64,000 nucleotides of DNA. It comes from Glandiceps talaboti. Lineage: Eukaryota > Hemichordata > Enteropneusta > Spengelidae. This document shows, in pieces, positions 49,701-58,992 of the stretch. The stretch is from positions 3,300,501-3,364,500 of the forward strand of contig NC_135561.1 in NCBI RefSeq assembly GCF_964340395.1, in the 5' to 3' direction. The translations under genes were made by a program, and so were the position numbers. The notes beneath the pieces were generated by a model. It was not told the origin of the DNA. It saw only the letters and a list, made by a program, of their open reading frames with translations, and ran no database searches. Each line of letters begins with the position of its first letter. Within the stretch, counting starts at the first letter, position 1.

Positions 49701-50890
49701 TAAATAGTAAAAAAATATCATCAACCATGATGAATTATAAACTGAAAAAAGCCAAATCAGCTTCAGTAAGTAATATTTTGATTCAAATATCATCTGTTTT
49801 CAGAGTATACTTAATATTCTATTTTATACCCCTGGGGGCGCTGTTTAATAGTGAATGTACTGTACCTGTCACTGGTTTACTGTACTGATGGTACTGTTTA
49901 ATGGTGATACTAATACCATCATCTATTCTAGGCTGTACACCACTGGCGACACTGTTTAGTGGTGAAGCTAAAACACATTTTGCAATTTCCACTGCATGCA
50001 TGAACATGGAACAGGACGAACATAACCAGAAAGGCACTAAATTGTGATATCAAACAACTGGCTAATGTTATTTCTGTGGGCTTCATACATGTACAAAGTG
50101 AGATTTACAGTAGATGTACACTATACACTATACCTATTCTAGGCTTTATACCGTTGGGGGCGCTGTTTACTAGTGACACAACCTTTAATGTACATATTCT
50201 AGGGTTTATACCACTGGAGGGTGCCATTTAGCAGCGACCCTACTACAGTACCAATTCTAGTCTTTGGGGGGGATGCTTAGAAGTAACACAGCTACAGTAC
50301 GCATTTTAGGTTTAAACCCTTCAGGACACTTTTATTAGTGAAACAACTCTGTACAGTATGTAATAATTTTTTATCCAAATGTTTGTTTTGTTTTCAGAAT
50401 TTGAACCAACGTAATGAGAGACCAGAGTGGGCTAAACATAAAGCTGGTGATTCCTACGTCAATGTATCAAGTACATTTGATACAAGCAGTGGCAGACCTG
50501 CCCCAGTACAGAAACCACCATCTGCTGTCAGAAGTAGTGCTGTAAGGAATGAAAGAGATGTACATTGTAAGTTTTCTACTCATTACTTAGTTTAGCTGCT
50601 GACCCCTTAGGCTATTCTGCTTACTTACTTACCAAAGGTCACCACTGAGGGTGCTAGCCGAGTCAGAGGTGCTCCTCACCTTTCCGCTTCATTCAGCTAT
50701 CCCCAAAGCTCAGACCTAAGGTCTTACTACAAGACTAATACATAGTCGGCCAGAATGAGGATTGTAATAAGTTGATACACTATTATAGACTATTAATTGA
50801 GTTAGTTTTCTTCCGTTTATTTCAGCTTCCAAGTCATTTACAAGTCAGCCATGGCGACAACCAGACCCCTATTATTCTGATGATGACTAG
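37710..50890 (+). CDS. FBXO16: F-box only protein 16 orthologue
   Basis: Eight coding exons splice in frame to 377 aa: 37710-37826, 39001-39036, 46324-46530, 47124-47288, 48915-49147, 49624-49765, 50398-50566, 50826-50890. All introns have GT/AG borders and matching phases. The N-terminus has STWTPMNH and VFEERRALVGKW (the latter a 36-base exon). The F-box (about residues 90-140) reads LPRCLAIYILSFLDPRSLCR, CSQVSWYWKYLSELDQVW. LKLGWYLTFSPSPYE and IWKRLY follow, all close to vertebrate FBXO16. The C-terminal half is basic, low in complexity and longer than in vertebrates, with LPPWKGSDP and RYNYLDN as family landmarks, and ends in YYSDDD. F-box proteins bind SKP1 and bring substrates to SCF ubiquitin ligases; the substrates here are unknown. 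Intron 2 contains a whole TRIM-NHL gene. The tail of exon 8 is tandemly repeated after the stop. Confidence 0.92.
37860..37939. repeat. hairpin just inside FBXO16 intron 1
   Basis: Arms of 25 bases at 37860-37884 and 37915-37939 (starting CAGGCACTCGAATCAATG) are reverse complements with one mismatch around a 30-base AT-rich loop. The structure begins 34 bases after the exon 1 donor. Confidence 0.85.
37940..39000. other. FBXO16 intron 1, no gene
   Basis: AT-rich intron sequence. A GACTTGGTCT segment near 38733 resembles the arm of the foldback at 47744-48085, hinting at a related element. Confidence 0.4.
39090..40105. repeat. 43-bp satellite in FBXO16 intron 2
   Basis: About 23 head-to-tail copies of a 43-base unit containing TTGTTGTGATGTAGAACTAC, AGAACCAATGACATAGTCAC and ACA. 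Some copies lose four bases (39-base units) and two gain a CATTTGTAAC insertion. Copies are highly alike, so the array is young or homogenised. No unique spacers occur between units. Confidence 0.95.
40106..40716. other. FBXO16 intron 2, no gene
   Basis: No coding, RNA or repeat feature recognised. Confidence 0.4.
40717..40880. mobile_element. MITE with 16-bp terminal inverted repeats
   Basis: The element starts CAGGGGTGAACAAATC and ends with the exact reverse complement. Inner parts are also nearly palindromic (CACTGGTCCTGG against CTGGGGACCAC). Five bases, CATTT, flank it on both sides. The CAGGGGTG start is hAT-like, though a clean 8-base target duplication is not seen. Confidence 0.75.
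40881..42207. other. FBXO16 intron 2, upstream of the nested TRIM gene
   Basis: No exon is recognised. The promoter of the TRIM gene should lie here, but no clear TATA or GC box stands out. Confidence 0.4.
42208..44487 (+). CDS. TRIM-NHL protein, TRIM2/TRIM3-like, intronless
   Basis: One uninterrupted frame of 759 aa. The ATG at 42208 has a good context (AACATGG); the frame is open 12 codons further upstream but without an ATG. Domains in order: C3HC4 RING (residues about 19-63: CCAICLEQF, LPCLHTFCEKC, CPTCDSPC), B-box 1 (about 101-142), B-box 2 (about 155-195: CSIHPKNEVKFFCDTCQVPV, CSDC, DHR), coiled coil rich in Lys and Glu (about 205-300), a filamin/Ig-type repeat (about 345-455, ending GTPITIPV), a Pro-rich linker, and a six-bladed NHL propeller (about 490-759) with GSEG and VYVVDNGNHRVQVF motifs. 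The family are E3 ubiquitin ligases; TRIM2/3 act in neurons, and other NHL members bind RNA. Whether this copy binds RNA cannot be told. The gene sits whole inside FBXO16 intron 2 on the same strand. Lack of introns suggests an origin by retroposition or membership in a single-exon TRIM expansion. Confidence 0.93.
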   Translation: MAGSAETAILDEIGEDFLCCAICLEQFDNPKVLPCLHTFCEKCLVPLVKRKGSLACPTCDSPCPLPLGGVTKLKGNFFMNNLIEIFKRRSETAAGIPIKCEGCHEKTASHRCVDCPQFSCDSCVKVHKNIPLLRSHRILTIQDYESAKSKEPITIQPTEYCSIHPKNEVKFFCDTCQVPVCSDCTIVDHRVPEHNHRYLQTVADEFLLKLKVLVDELKVKERQVESNKNQAKETQKGLIDQCESEEKKVRLKTQEIIKKVQREESRLVAELKQEYAMKMKTAAADLDEMELKHGNIKSTCHYMETLMTHGSAVQLLSTKGEALNRIQELVKTDTEHVQFTKPDIKFQPCGKFDEHGILGDLVRPTDVCASKCTVDNIPKQLQKGGSAELIITTRDSQGKEVISQQKIHITIQRPDGSQRHTGMLGNKDATCKVKLDGEMDGKYVVTMTIQGQLLPGTPITIPVISPPSLPARTPVRSPPNPPVHTPFKGLVKTIGSKGTKEGQFIYVSSVAVNKDEDIVTTDRRNRRLQTVTIDGRVKKLLKFSQFSNAFCPRDVAVSSDNRYFSLDDSNKQVVVSDKDGRVIKHFGQNELKDPVSIAISPTTGNVYITDCNSHCIRIYTQSGSYVMSFGSEGKGDAQFSSPCFISVDSEGKVYVVDNGNHRVQVFTADGQFMFSFGSEGKRSGELLRPIGVCLDKDDNVYVSDEHRVQKFTNQGKYTCRVDSDKDGLSYPRGLAVTDTVPYMVIVADNGNNCVKVFAQ
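44488..45470. other. downstream of TRIM gene, FBXO16 intron 2
   Basis: Presumed 3' UTR of the TRIM gene, then intron. No poly-A tract or flanking direct repeats that would mark a recent retrocopy are seen just past the stop. Confidence 0.4.
45472..46197. repeat. (TATG)n microsatellite, 0.7 kb
   Basis: About 725 bases of TATG with blocks of GATG and CATG and a TGTGTA-rich middle. It ends about 125 bases before FBXO16 exon 3. All open frames within it are low-complexity artefacts. Confidence 0.97.
46727..47065. repeat. tandem repeat, period about 90-100 bp, FBXO16 intron 3
   Basis: Four diverging copies built on GTTAATGTCTGCACCAGCCC, CAGGCTAGCTCAGTGCTAAC and GGCACTAACACCTCACCAGC. Short inner palindromes and repeats of GCTAACAC/GGGCTGGC are visible. 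Confidence 0.85.
47300..47660. repeat. tandem repeat, period about 110 bp, FBXO16 intron 4
   Basis: About three to four copies containing ATGATTCAGTCCTAGGTTCT, TGCATTAGTGTTATCTTATC and AATCTGTGTCTTTGTGTGTC. A related single block (AATCCTAGGTCACTGCATTA, near 53275) occurs outside the gene, so the unit probably comes from a dispersed element. Confidence 0.85.
47744..48085. mobile_element. long foldback element in FBXO16 intron 4
   Basis: Arms of about 120 bases (47746-47862 and 47964-48083) are reverse complements at roughly 85-90% by eye, beginning CCATATGGATGAGGATT and ending AAGTCTGTCTTTGTAAC. The loop has a second palindrome, TGTTATTGTACGTACAATAACA split around its middle. No transposase is present. 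Classed as MITE-like. Confidence 0.75.
48219..48478. repeat. (CATA)n microsatellite, FBXO16 intron 4
   Basis: About 65 uninterrupted CATA units. Confidence 0.97.
48600..48895 (+). mobile_element. possible retroposon 3' end before FBXO16 exon 5
   Basis: The intron segment ends in CTATCAATAAAGTTTATTAT with a short ATT/ACT trinucleotide run, the usual look of a LINE or SINE tail, directly before the exon 5 acceptor. No coding part is seen. Confidence 0.3.
49836..50340. repeat. degenerate tandem repeat, FBXO16 intron 6
   Basis: Five or so diverged copies of a segment with TTCTAGG-TTTATACCACTGGGGGCGCTGTTTA split over each copy, followed by AGTGA-AC. A single related block occurs near 46625 in intron 3. 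Confidence 0.6.
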
Positions 50891-51103
50891 ATGTCAATCA
50901 TTCTATCACCATGGAAACAACCAGCCACCTATTATTCTGATGATGACTAGATGTCAATCATTCTATCACCATGGAAACAACCAGCCACCTATTATTCTGA
51001 TGATGACTAGATGTCAATCATTCTATCACCATGGAAACAACCAGCCCCGTATTATTCTGATGTGACTAGATGTCAATCATTCTATCACCATGGAAACAAC
51101 CAG
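50831..51103. repeat. 60-bp tandem repeat of the FBXO16 C-terminal coding end
   Basis: The last 60 bases of the coding sequence (50831-50890, including CCATGG, TATTATTCTGATGATGAC and the stop) are followed by three 60-base copies (50891-50950, 50951-51010, 51011-51069) and a partial fourth. Each full copy would code PWKQPATYYSDDD or a close variant and ends in TAG. Confidence 0.9.
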
Positions 51104-52620
51104 AACTACACATAAAACAGTGATAAATTGATGTATATTATATGATGTATATATAGATCATAGTAGAAGGGATGTCTACCAATATTTAATATCAAAATAG
51201 TTTATTCGTTAAGATTTCGTATCACTCCAGATAGAGTTTATATGATAGTGGCATCATACTTAATTGTAAACTCCTAAGGACATGTACACCGTTTAGTTTC
51301 ATAATCGGTACAGAGAAATAGAAAATAATTCCTGAATAGAATTTATATGATAGTGGCGTCATATTGAATTGTAAACTAAAGGATATGCACACTGGTAAGA
51401 TTTATAATCGGTACAGAGAAATAGAAAATAATTCTTCACTAGTTTATGATAGTGGCATAGTACTGAATTGTAACTCCCAAGGATAAGTACACCATTTAGT
51501 TTCATAATCGGAGAAATAGAAAATAGTTCCTGAATAGAATTTATATATATGATAATACATGACATGTACTATGATTAATACTCAATTTGATACAGTAACC
51601 CCTGGTTTATGCATATCTCAGTTGTTTAAATTTCAGTATACATTATTTGATGAATAAACCAAGTTTTGATTTTCCTCTGTAATATAGGTAGGATTATATA
51701 TACAATAGTTGTAGGTATGTGATCCATGTAAAAACTGACTAAAAAAGACTATTGAAATGTAGTATCATAGTGTTGATTGGTATGTTAATGGTTGAGTTTT
51801 ATCTTATGGCTGAGAGAACTATTCTTGTTACACTAACATATTTATTCAAAATAAATATATGTTTATCCTGTTAATTTCTGGTACCTGTGATTGTGTGTAT
51901 GTAAAAAGTAGAAAAACAAAGAAGTGGAGAATTATGTGAAAACTAGTTACATGTACCTGTAAAACTGTTTAAATTTCAACTTACTATACTGTGATGCCGT
52001 GAGTTTACTGTGTGTAGTTATACATCAAGTAGTACTTATCATATGTGGAGTCAGACTGTACTGTGATGTAGTGAGAGCTGATTTTACGTAACTACATGTA
52101 CTCACCAAATTATGCTTATCATATTTTGAGTTTTGACTACTTCACTGCAACTTAATGAGAGTTGACTGTATGTACTTGCACACCAAATAGTATGTATCAT
52201 GCGATGAGTTAGATTGTAAGATGCAGTCATTGAGTGTGCTAGTGTAACACGAATAGATCTCTAAGCTGAACTTACCATATCCAACTAAAACTGTAAAATG
52301 CAGTGGTACTCCAACAGTCTACGCTACACTAATGCATTATATGAAAACCTCAAACTACATTACATTAGAGTTGAATCTTGATTGTAATTTGATTAAATTA
52401 AATTAAGATAATAAAAAAATTCATTGTCTACATGAATAAATGTGTCAAATAGTAAGACTTTACATTGACGATAAAATTTTGAGTAATGTACTTGTTTTTA
52501 ATATCTCTAAAATTATCAGTTTTATCAATAAGCTTTTGCTGTAAGTTAATTTTCATGTCATTGTTGTATATTATTTGTACATTACATATTTAATAAAGCA
52601 ACTCTTTTATTGTACATAAT
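51104..52620 (+). other. presumed FBXO16 3' UTR
   Basis: Non-coding sequence with three diverged copies of a block of about 115 bases between 51200 and 51560 (TTTATATGATAGTGGC, TCATAATCGGTACAGAGAAA, AATAGAAAATAATTCCTGAA). A good polyadenylation signal, AATAAA, is at 52592-52597 and is followed by a T-rich stretch. The extent of the UTR is inferred. Confidence 0.5.
52592..52597 (+). terminator. candidate FBXO16 polyadenylation signal
   Basis: AATAAA followed within 40 bases by a T-rich stretch (TTTTATTGTACATAATTTTG). It is the best signal after the stop, although an AATAAA also occurs near 51850. Confidence 0.4.
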
Positions 52621-53769
52621 TTTGTTGTTTTATTTCACATCATAGTCCCTTGAAGGGGAACTATGAAAATGAGCTTCCGTAATACATCATTTTTCTGATA
52701 TGTAGTATTCAACTTCTCCGACAAAAAAAGAGAGATAGACATTTTCAACAAAGGTTTGTCACAGGTACCTACGCTCTACAAGGATACTAGTCCTGCTTGC
52801 AGATGGTGTATGGGATGCAATACTGACTACATCATTCAACCATGTCAGAATCAATTCCTGACTTACTACGTCTGCAAGCAGGACTATAAGGATACAGTCC
52901 ATCCATCAAACATCATTGTACCAAGATCTACTGACAAAATAAATACGTCTTGTAATCTCAACATGCAATATTCTTAATTTTATTGAATACATACATACAT
53001 ACATTTTATGGCATCATTTCAAAGGGAATGAAAATAATGATCCATGACAATTTCAATAATACGCCAACAAACATTCCTACATACTGAACGAATCATGCAT
53101 CAAAATCTCAACATAATACATCTGGGAGAGCTAAGATTTGATTGTCCAATCTTACAAAATTTTGACCCTTAGTACTATGAGGACCAAAATTACCATTCAT
53201 GTAACAATAGGAATTAAATATTGTAACTTTTGCACCTAAAATCCTAATCGTATGATCTTAAAGGCTCATGTTTCAATCCTAGGTCACTGCATTAGTATTA
53301 TCTTATCAGTGGAGCAATAAGGATTAAATCATTCATTCTTTTGTTCTGGCCAGCTGGACCAACTTTTTAATTATTTCATAAATTGTAAGATATGCCATGT
53401 CAGTCTGCCCTCACTGTCCTACTCTAGAAATGGGTTGACTGATGCGTGAGGGCGCCATATACATTACAGACTACAATTTTTTAAACCTACATTTCAGTCC
53501 TAATCAGAAATTGTCTTTAACATTTTAATAACCTAACCTATGATAATCATTTAGTATTTGGCCAACACCGTGAATTGGAGCTTCATGTGCTATATATCTG
53601 CATGAGAAGGACATCAACCTCCCTGGTCTAAGTTTAACCCTCTGGCATGGTGTAAAACGTTTAAGGTATTGAGAATTTTTACATCATATCTTAATTCCTC
53701 TATTAATAGTTCCACATGATTCAGCATGCTTTTGTTGTTTGAATTATATATGTACATAGATACTTCAAT
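52621..53769. other. intergenic, no gene recognised
   Basis: No exon supported. CTGCAAGCAGGACTA near 52871 is the reverse complement of a segment near 52791, a small foldback. Confidence 0.4.
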
Positions 53770-53966
53770 GTGATAACCAGTGTGCCCTCTAATGAGCACC
53801 ATACTAAGTATTTTGTTGTGAGTCAAAATGATAAAAACTGTCATTTCTTGTGAGTCGCCACATGGTAAGAGTAAGAGATAGGGGAACACCAAATTTTGGT
53901 GTGTCACTAGAAATTGTGTGCATAAGTGGCACGTCAAATTGGCTTAGAGGGCACACTGGTGATAAC
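53770..53966. mobile_element. hAT-type MITE with 8-bp target duplication
   Basis: The element 53778-53958 (181 bases) starts CAGTGTGCCCTCTAA and ends with the exact reverse complement. It is flanked on both sides by the same 8 bases, GTGATAAC (53770-53777 and 53959-53966). The terminal sequence and target length match hAT transposons. No transposase is present. Confidence 0.9.
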
Positions 53967-54760
53967 ACATGACACAATCAAAGCCAGATAATACACTGTC
54001 TCTTTACAGTATTTCCTATCAAAGTATAAGTGATGAACTGACACAGTTCCCAAAGTAGGTTTGTGTCTTTGTAGAAACTTTAGTAAAATCAGATCAAGGA
54101 GTGTCGTATTTGTTATTGATAACTTCTGTCACAAAAAATTTCAAATTTGGCACCTCTTAGAGTTATTGAGCTTTATTGTTAGACTTCACTCTGTGTTTAG
54201 CCACGATGATGTCATCCAACAGACAGGATTTATTTACAGCAATTAATAATTGCACAGCCATACGTGCATGTCCATTTGGCGGCATTTAAGTAAACTGTAA
54301 TTCAACTTTGTGGGGTGTGTAGACAATGTTGTGTCTACTATAGCTAAATCTATGTCAATACATCAGGACAAGTTCAGTATTGTATCAATATGTTGTACTA
54401 CTTCATTGTTCATATTTCAATTGGAAGCACTGTGACATTAAAATTTGCAAAATTAGTCACATTCGCCATCGGTTCAAAATTAACAAATTGTTTAAAATGC
54501 ATCATACACTTAGTATTACTGGTTGGAAATCAAAATTTTCACGTCATTGGCAAATGTTGGCAAAAAATTATAGCATACAAAATTAAGAAGTGAAAAATTA
54601 AGCTTTTGTGTGGTGTGTGAATATATGCAATATTTGTCAGTGATTTTCATAAATTTCTGATTAGTCAGCTACCACTGTGGTTATATAACTGTACTCATGG
54701 TCAATCTCACATAAACAAGCCATCGAAGATGACACAGCCCCCGCAGTGGATGTTTGAGAC
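53967..54760. other. intergenic, no gene recognised
   Basis: AT-rich sequence without recognised features. Confidence 0.4.
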
Positions 54761-55843
54761 TTAAAGTCCTAGCCCCAAAAAAAATAAAGTGTGTTTTGGT
54801 GGGGACAAAGAAAACAGTATTGCTTTTGCAAATTGCCATGATTTGTCAATTGGATGATAATAATGTGTAACTGGTGCAGAATCACTAATGATTTTACAAT
54901 CATTATCACTGTGCTGATAACTTGTTTGTGAAACAGTTCTTTGTAATTTGTCTGATTTACACACCTGTGTCATGCTATGGACTCTATATGTAGCTATCTC
55001 ACAAGTGTTTTTGTGGGTTAATGTTTGTTGTTTTGTTGAATATATCTGTACCTTTTTTAAATGAGGTTTTGTGACATTAATTTTAAGTACACATGACAAA
55101 GGTTGTGAAACAGTTCTTTGTAATTGGTCTGTTTTACACACCTGTGGCATGCTTTTGACGCTACATGAAGCTGTTTCACTAGTATATTGTGTTAATGTGT
55201 CTTGTTCTGTTGAATACATTTGTACTTCCTTTAAATCAGGGTTCGCGACATTAATTTTACGCGCACATGATCTTTCTGTTTTTGAGAATTTTTTTTTATT
55301 ATCAACTTTAAGTGTTTGTTTCATCTTATGTATATACTTTTCTTCAGTTGTACATGTTATGATGGCAGATGAACATATCCCATAATGTGCTGTAAGGTTA
55401 AAGGAATCACTTGGACTATTTGTTGTATAGACTAGTGTAGGAGTAATTTCAAAAGCCACACTTGCAAGAGAATCCTCAGTCAATGTTGATGTTAGTTGTC
55501 TTAAATGGGTACAGAGATCATGTATTGTCTTGAAAATGATAAGAACTGCATGTCCATCAGGCATTGAATAACCTTGATCATTTCTGCTATGAGGATCGAA
55601 CAAGTGGAACCGGTCATCTTGAGTAAATAATGCCATACCATAGTCTTTCACTATAAGAATACACTGGGATGAAATTTCTAGAGCACTCTCAAATACACTC
55701 TCCATTTTATGAAATTCAATATCAGTGGTAGGAGTAAATTGTTGGATCCTGTACTGGTTTACAAGCATACAGACACAACAAAGGCACACACCTTGCACAA
55801 CAGACATAAATACAATAACAAAGTTCTCAGAACCCGAGAACAC
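54761..55843 (-). mobile_element. transposon-associated peptidase-like remnant
   Basis: A long minus-strand frame carries ILIVKDYGMALF, FHLFDPHSRNDQG and DGHAVLIIFKTIHDL, a pattern I know from OTU/C76-like cysteine peptidase regions of large proteins linked to mobile elements in marine invertebrates. The C-terminal part has two copies of a roughly 50-residue repeat (KINVANPDLKEVQMYSTEQ and KINVTKPHLKKVQIYSTKQ, each ending QLQRTVSQ or similar). There is no convincing start codon; the frame opens at a GTG. It looks like part of a fossil element. The family assignment is from memory of motifs only. Confidence 0.4.
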
Positions 55844-55980
55844 TCTTCAGTTGAGGAGGTTAAAGTAGGATTTGGGCACCGTCCCAAATTAACTGCTGGT
55901 CTGAACATAGACCACTAGAGAACTAGAGAACACAAAGAGAACAAAAGCAAAGACAACAACCAAAATCTAATAAAACACGT

Positions 55981-56080
55981 GATAGGACAGTACATACATA
56001 AAATAAAAGACAGGTGATAGGACAGTACATACATAAAATAAAAGACTGGTGATAGGACAGTACATACATTATTAGAAACT
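55981..56080. repeat. 35-bp tandem repeat, three copies
   Basis: GATAGGACAGTACATACAT recurs at exact 35-base spacing (55981, 56016, 56051) between the two element remnants. Confidence 0.9.
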
Positions 56081-56208
56081 TGTCCTAGAACTCACTACAA
56101 TATAAGGTGTACCAAGGATACAAACACTTGAAAGAACTAGAAATAGAAAGTTCTATTGTCTTAGTTTATATTTCAAATTACTGACTAGGTATTAGCAATA
56201 AAACAATC

Positions 56209-56505
56209 ATGGGAATGTGTGTCCAACAATACAGGCAGTCTGTAGGAAGTTTTTATTCTGTGCACTACATGATCAATGTAAAATTAACAAAGATATTGTC
56301 CTTCTGCTGCGCTTGTATTCTTCACCTTTACTTGTATTATAATTATTACACCAGGATGTTGCTCCTGCTTGGAGGTGATATAGAAACAAACCCAGGTCCT
56401 CCAACACCAAAACAGACTTGCCCTGGTAAATTTGCAATTATTGGTAGTATACATCAAGGTTCACCCCAATTTTTGATTACTGAATCTGGTGCATGTCATT
56501 CATAA
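56209..56505 (+). mobile_element. element remnant with 2A-like peptide
   Basis: A frame contains LLLLGGDIETNPGP (GDIETNPGP at 56374-56400), a 2A-like ribosome-skipping motif known at the N-terminus of non-LTR retrotransposon proteins and some immune proteins in marine invertebrates. Downstream comes FAIIGSIHQGSPQF, which resembles the front of the same peptidase-like family seen at 54761-55843, but this piece is on the opposite strand. An ATG at 56356 lies just before LLLLGG. The piece is short and looks like a fossil. Confidence 0.5.
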
Positions 56506-57955
56506 AAATTAATTGAAAACAATTCATTTCCCTTCATTTCTCTAAAATTTGATATCCTTTTAATTTTCATGAATGGAAAATGATTTTTCATCCAAATTTG
56601 CCGGAAATACGTACATTTTTAATGTGACGAATTTGGGCTAAGAATAACCGAATACGTTCAGTGCAAATGTGCAGTAACAAACATGGCTGCCACATTGGAG
56701 CTACCTCGTGGTACTACGATCGCGATTCACATCCAAACGTGATCATTTAGGACATAAATTTTACCATGGAACCGTACCGGAGTAGTTATTTCTAAAGAAC
56801 ATGTATAAATTTTAGGATTTTGTTCGTATTTATCGATACAATGCGAAAATTGCCGTGACATCGTACATCGTATGCGTACTGTATTACGTATAACGGTATA
56901 CGGCCATATATACGGGAAGGCTTGGAAATTACCGGCTTGATATACCCGGCCATAGAAACTACCAACATACCGTCTTCTACTTTACGACGGTACTACATTT
57001 ACTGTTTTTGTTTCGGCTACCATTGTTATAATCAAGGCGATAAATAAGTTCATAAATGATGATAGACGCAGTGTCGCTGTTCACTTCCTTCATTAACGGC
57101 ATTGAATAGAATCTCTTCTTGAAGACGTTCACACCAAAACAAACGGGCGCTGAACGCAAACAGAGGGGCGGTGCGCCCCTCAAAAACCCCTCGTGGAGGA
57201 CACTGATAATGTAGGGTTAAGGAAACTTACAACGGAATCTACTGTATCGTGGAGAATGGAAGAAATTTTGTGCGAGCACTACAATTCATGAATGAAATCT
57301 AAAGCACATACGTCATCAGCCTCTTTTTGGATAACGTTGGCGATCTTGCACAATATTCTCAGATTTGGATTCACACTATTAGACATATTCATATATTAGA
57401 CGAATTGGATAGGGACCAAATAATTCTCAAAAAGTACAATAAACCGTTTTCCGGCCATATTTGATGATTTTGATAAACAAATATGCATACTTGCGCTTAC
57501 AACTTTCATTCAAAAGCTTTATTTACACACATACCATTTACCACAAATGTACAGTTATGATTGGCACAGCATGAAATGCATTGTATGTAATGAAGTGTGC
57601 ACTAGTTTTCATACAGGTACAAAGCGCATTGACAATAAAGATTAATAATTATCCAAAGCACATTGACAATAAAGAATAATAATTCTCCTTACCTTTTATC
57701 GATGCAGATATAAAAAACAAAAGTCACTCTTACAAACATCCGAATCTAATCTGAATTTGAATTCGATAATCTAAATTTGAATTCGATGATTGCAATTCTG
57801 AACCCATGTTCATACACATGGGCAATTTACTCTACAAATTATTGTAACAGACATGTGAAATATTTTAAATGTTTGTAATTCAGCTAAACCACATCGCATC
57901 CAAAAGAAAATCAGCGTGCATATGTAACTCATATCTAATTATGAATGTACCAATT
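56506..57955. other. intergenic, no gene recognised
   Basis: No gene supported. ACAAACATGGCTGCCAC near 56675 looks like a YY1-type start-site element. The frame after it closes after about 20 codons and no downstream exon is recognised. A TTATCCAAAGCACATTGACA block is partly doubled near 57620-57670. Confidence 0.4.
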
Positions 57956-58096
57956 TTGGAAGGAATTGGTCCATGATTGTCCGAGATATGGCTGAGGACG
58001 GACACACGCATGCATGCACGCACGGACGCACGCACACACGCACGGACAGAACCCAATTTATAAAGCCCCCGCCTCGGACTTCGTCCGACGGGGGCT
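57956..58096. mobile_element. GC-rich element end with terminal hairpin
   Basis: A CGCACG/CGGACG-rich run (58000-58048) is followed by a strong hairpin at 58064-58096: AGCCCCCG, two bases, TCGGAC, loop TTC, GTCCGA, CGGGGGCT. It stands out against AT-rich surroundings. The hairpin-at-the-end layout is like Helitron-type 3' ends, but the required terminal CTRR cannot be confirmed; CTAA follows directly as the last bases of the stem. Confidence 0.45.
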
Positions 58097-58655
58097 AATT
58101 ATGACAGATGGGCACATATGATAGATTAATAATTAATATAACTCATACCACAATTCACCAGACAAATAACAAAGTATATTAAATTAATAGCTGCCTACAC
58201 AAAAATGTACAACGTATGGAATGTGTTTATTACTTCTCAATGTTTTCTATCTTTGTGTTAATATATATAATACATTGTACAGTTACTGATTAGTCTGTAA
58301 TGTACGCTGTGACAGGGCACCCTCACACATCGGCCAACCCCTACCACCAAGGAGGCCGATGAGTTCGAAACGTTCTAATTGCTTATACAATGATTCATGT
58401 AAATCAGAATTCTCTTAGCGACACATCTCAATTCACATAGTTCAGAATTCTCTTAGCAACACACATTAATTCATGTGCTTCAAATTTCTCTCTTAGCAAA
58501 AAGCGGCATACAACAATTTGACCTAGCCACGATTTACAGATTACAGAACCTAAACATAAGACATATACAGAATGGAAAGATTATCTGAAGACAATACACT
58601 TTCTATTTTAACAGTAGCATCAGGATTTAAAATCTATAAATATCATTAGACCTGA
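58097..58655. other. intergenic, no gene recognised
   Basis: Contains a small stem (CATCGGCC near 58338 with GGCCGATG near 58365) followed by AGTTCGAAACGTT. Otherwise featureless. Confidence 0.4.
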
Positions 58656-58915
58656 ATTTGTGTGAAGATGTCGTTACATACCTGAATTTGTATAAAGATG
58701 TGGTTACTATGCGAACACCTAAATTTGTCTAAATATGTTATTACTATGGTAATACCTGAATTTGTATAAAGATGTGGTTACTATGCGAACACCTAAATTT
58801 GTCTAAATATGTTATTACTATGGTAATACCTGAATTTGTATAAAGATGTGGTTACTATGCGAACACCTAAATTTGTCTAAATATGTTATTACTATGGTAA
58901 CACCTTCACATGTAT
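58656..58915. repeat. tandem repeat, period about 75 bp
   Basis: Three to four copies of a unit with CCTGAATTTGTATAAAGATG, TGGTTACTATGCGAACACCT and AAATTTGTCTAAATATGTTA. The two halves of the unit are themselves alike. Confidence 0.9.
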
Positions 58916-58992
58916 ACAGATGTAGTTTTCCTAACTCATGCTTAGTCCTAGTAGTGTAAACTTGACAACAATATTTTTTTCATTTTGTGTTA

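Noticed and set aside
52756-52977. Cys-rich frame of 73 codons
   Set aside because: The Cys-containing parts come from an inverted repeat (CTGCAAGCAGGACTA and its complement), and no family pattern fits.
56677-56740. ATGGCTGCCAC with a short frame as a first coding exon
   Set aside because: The frame closes after about 20 codons, there is no convincing donor, and no downstream exon is recognised. It may be a start-site motif at most.
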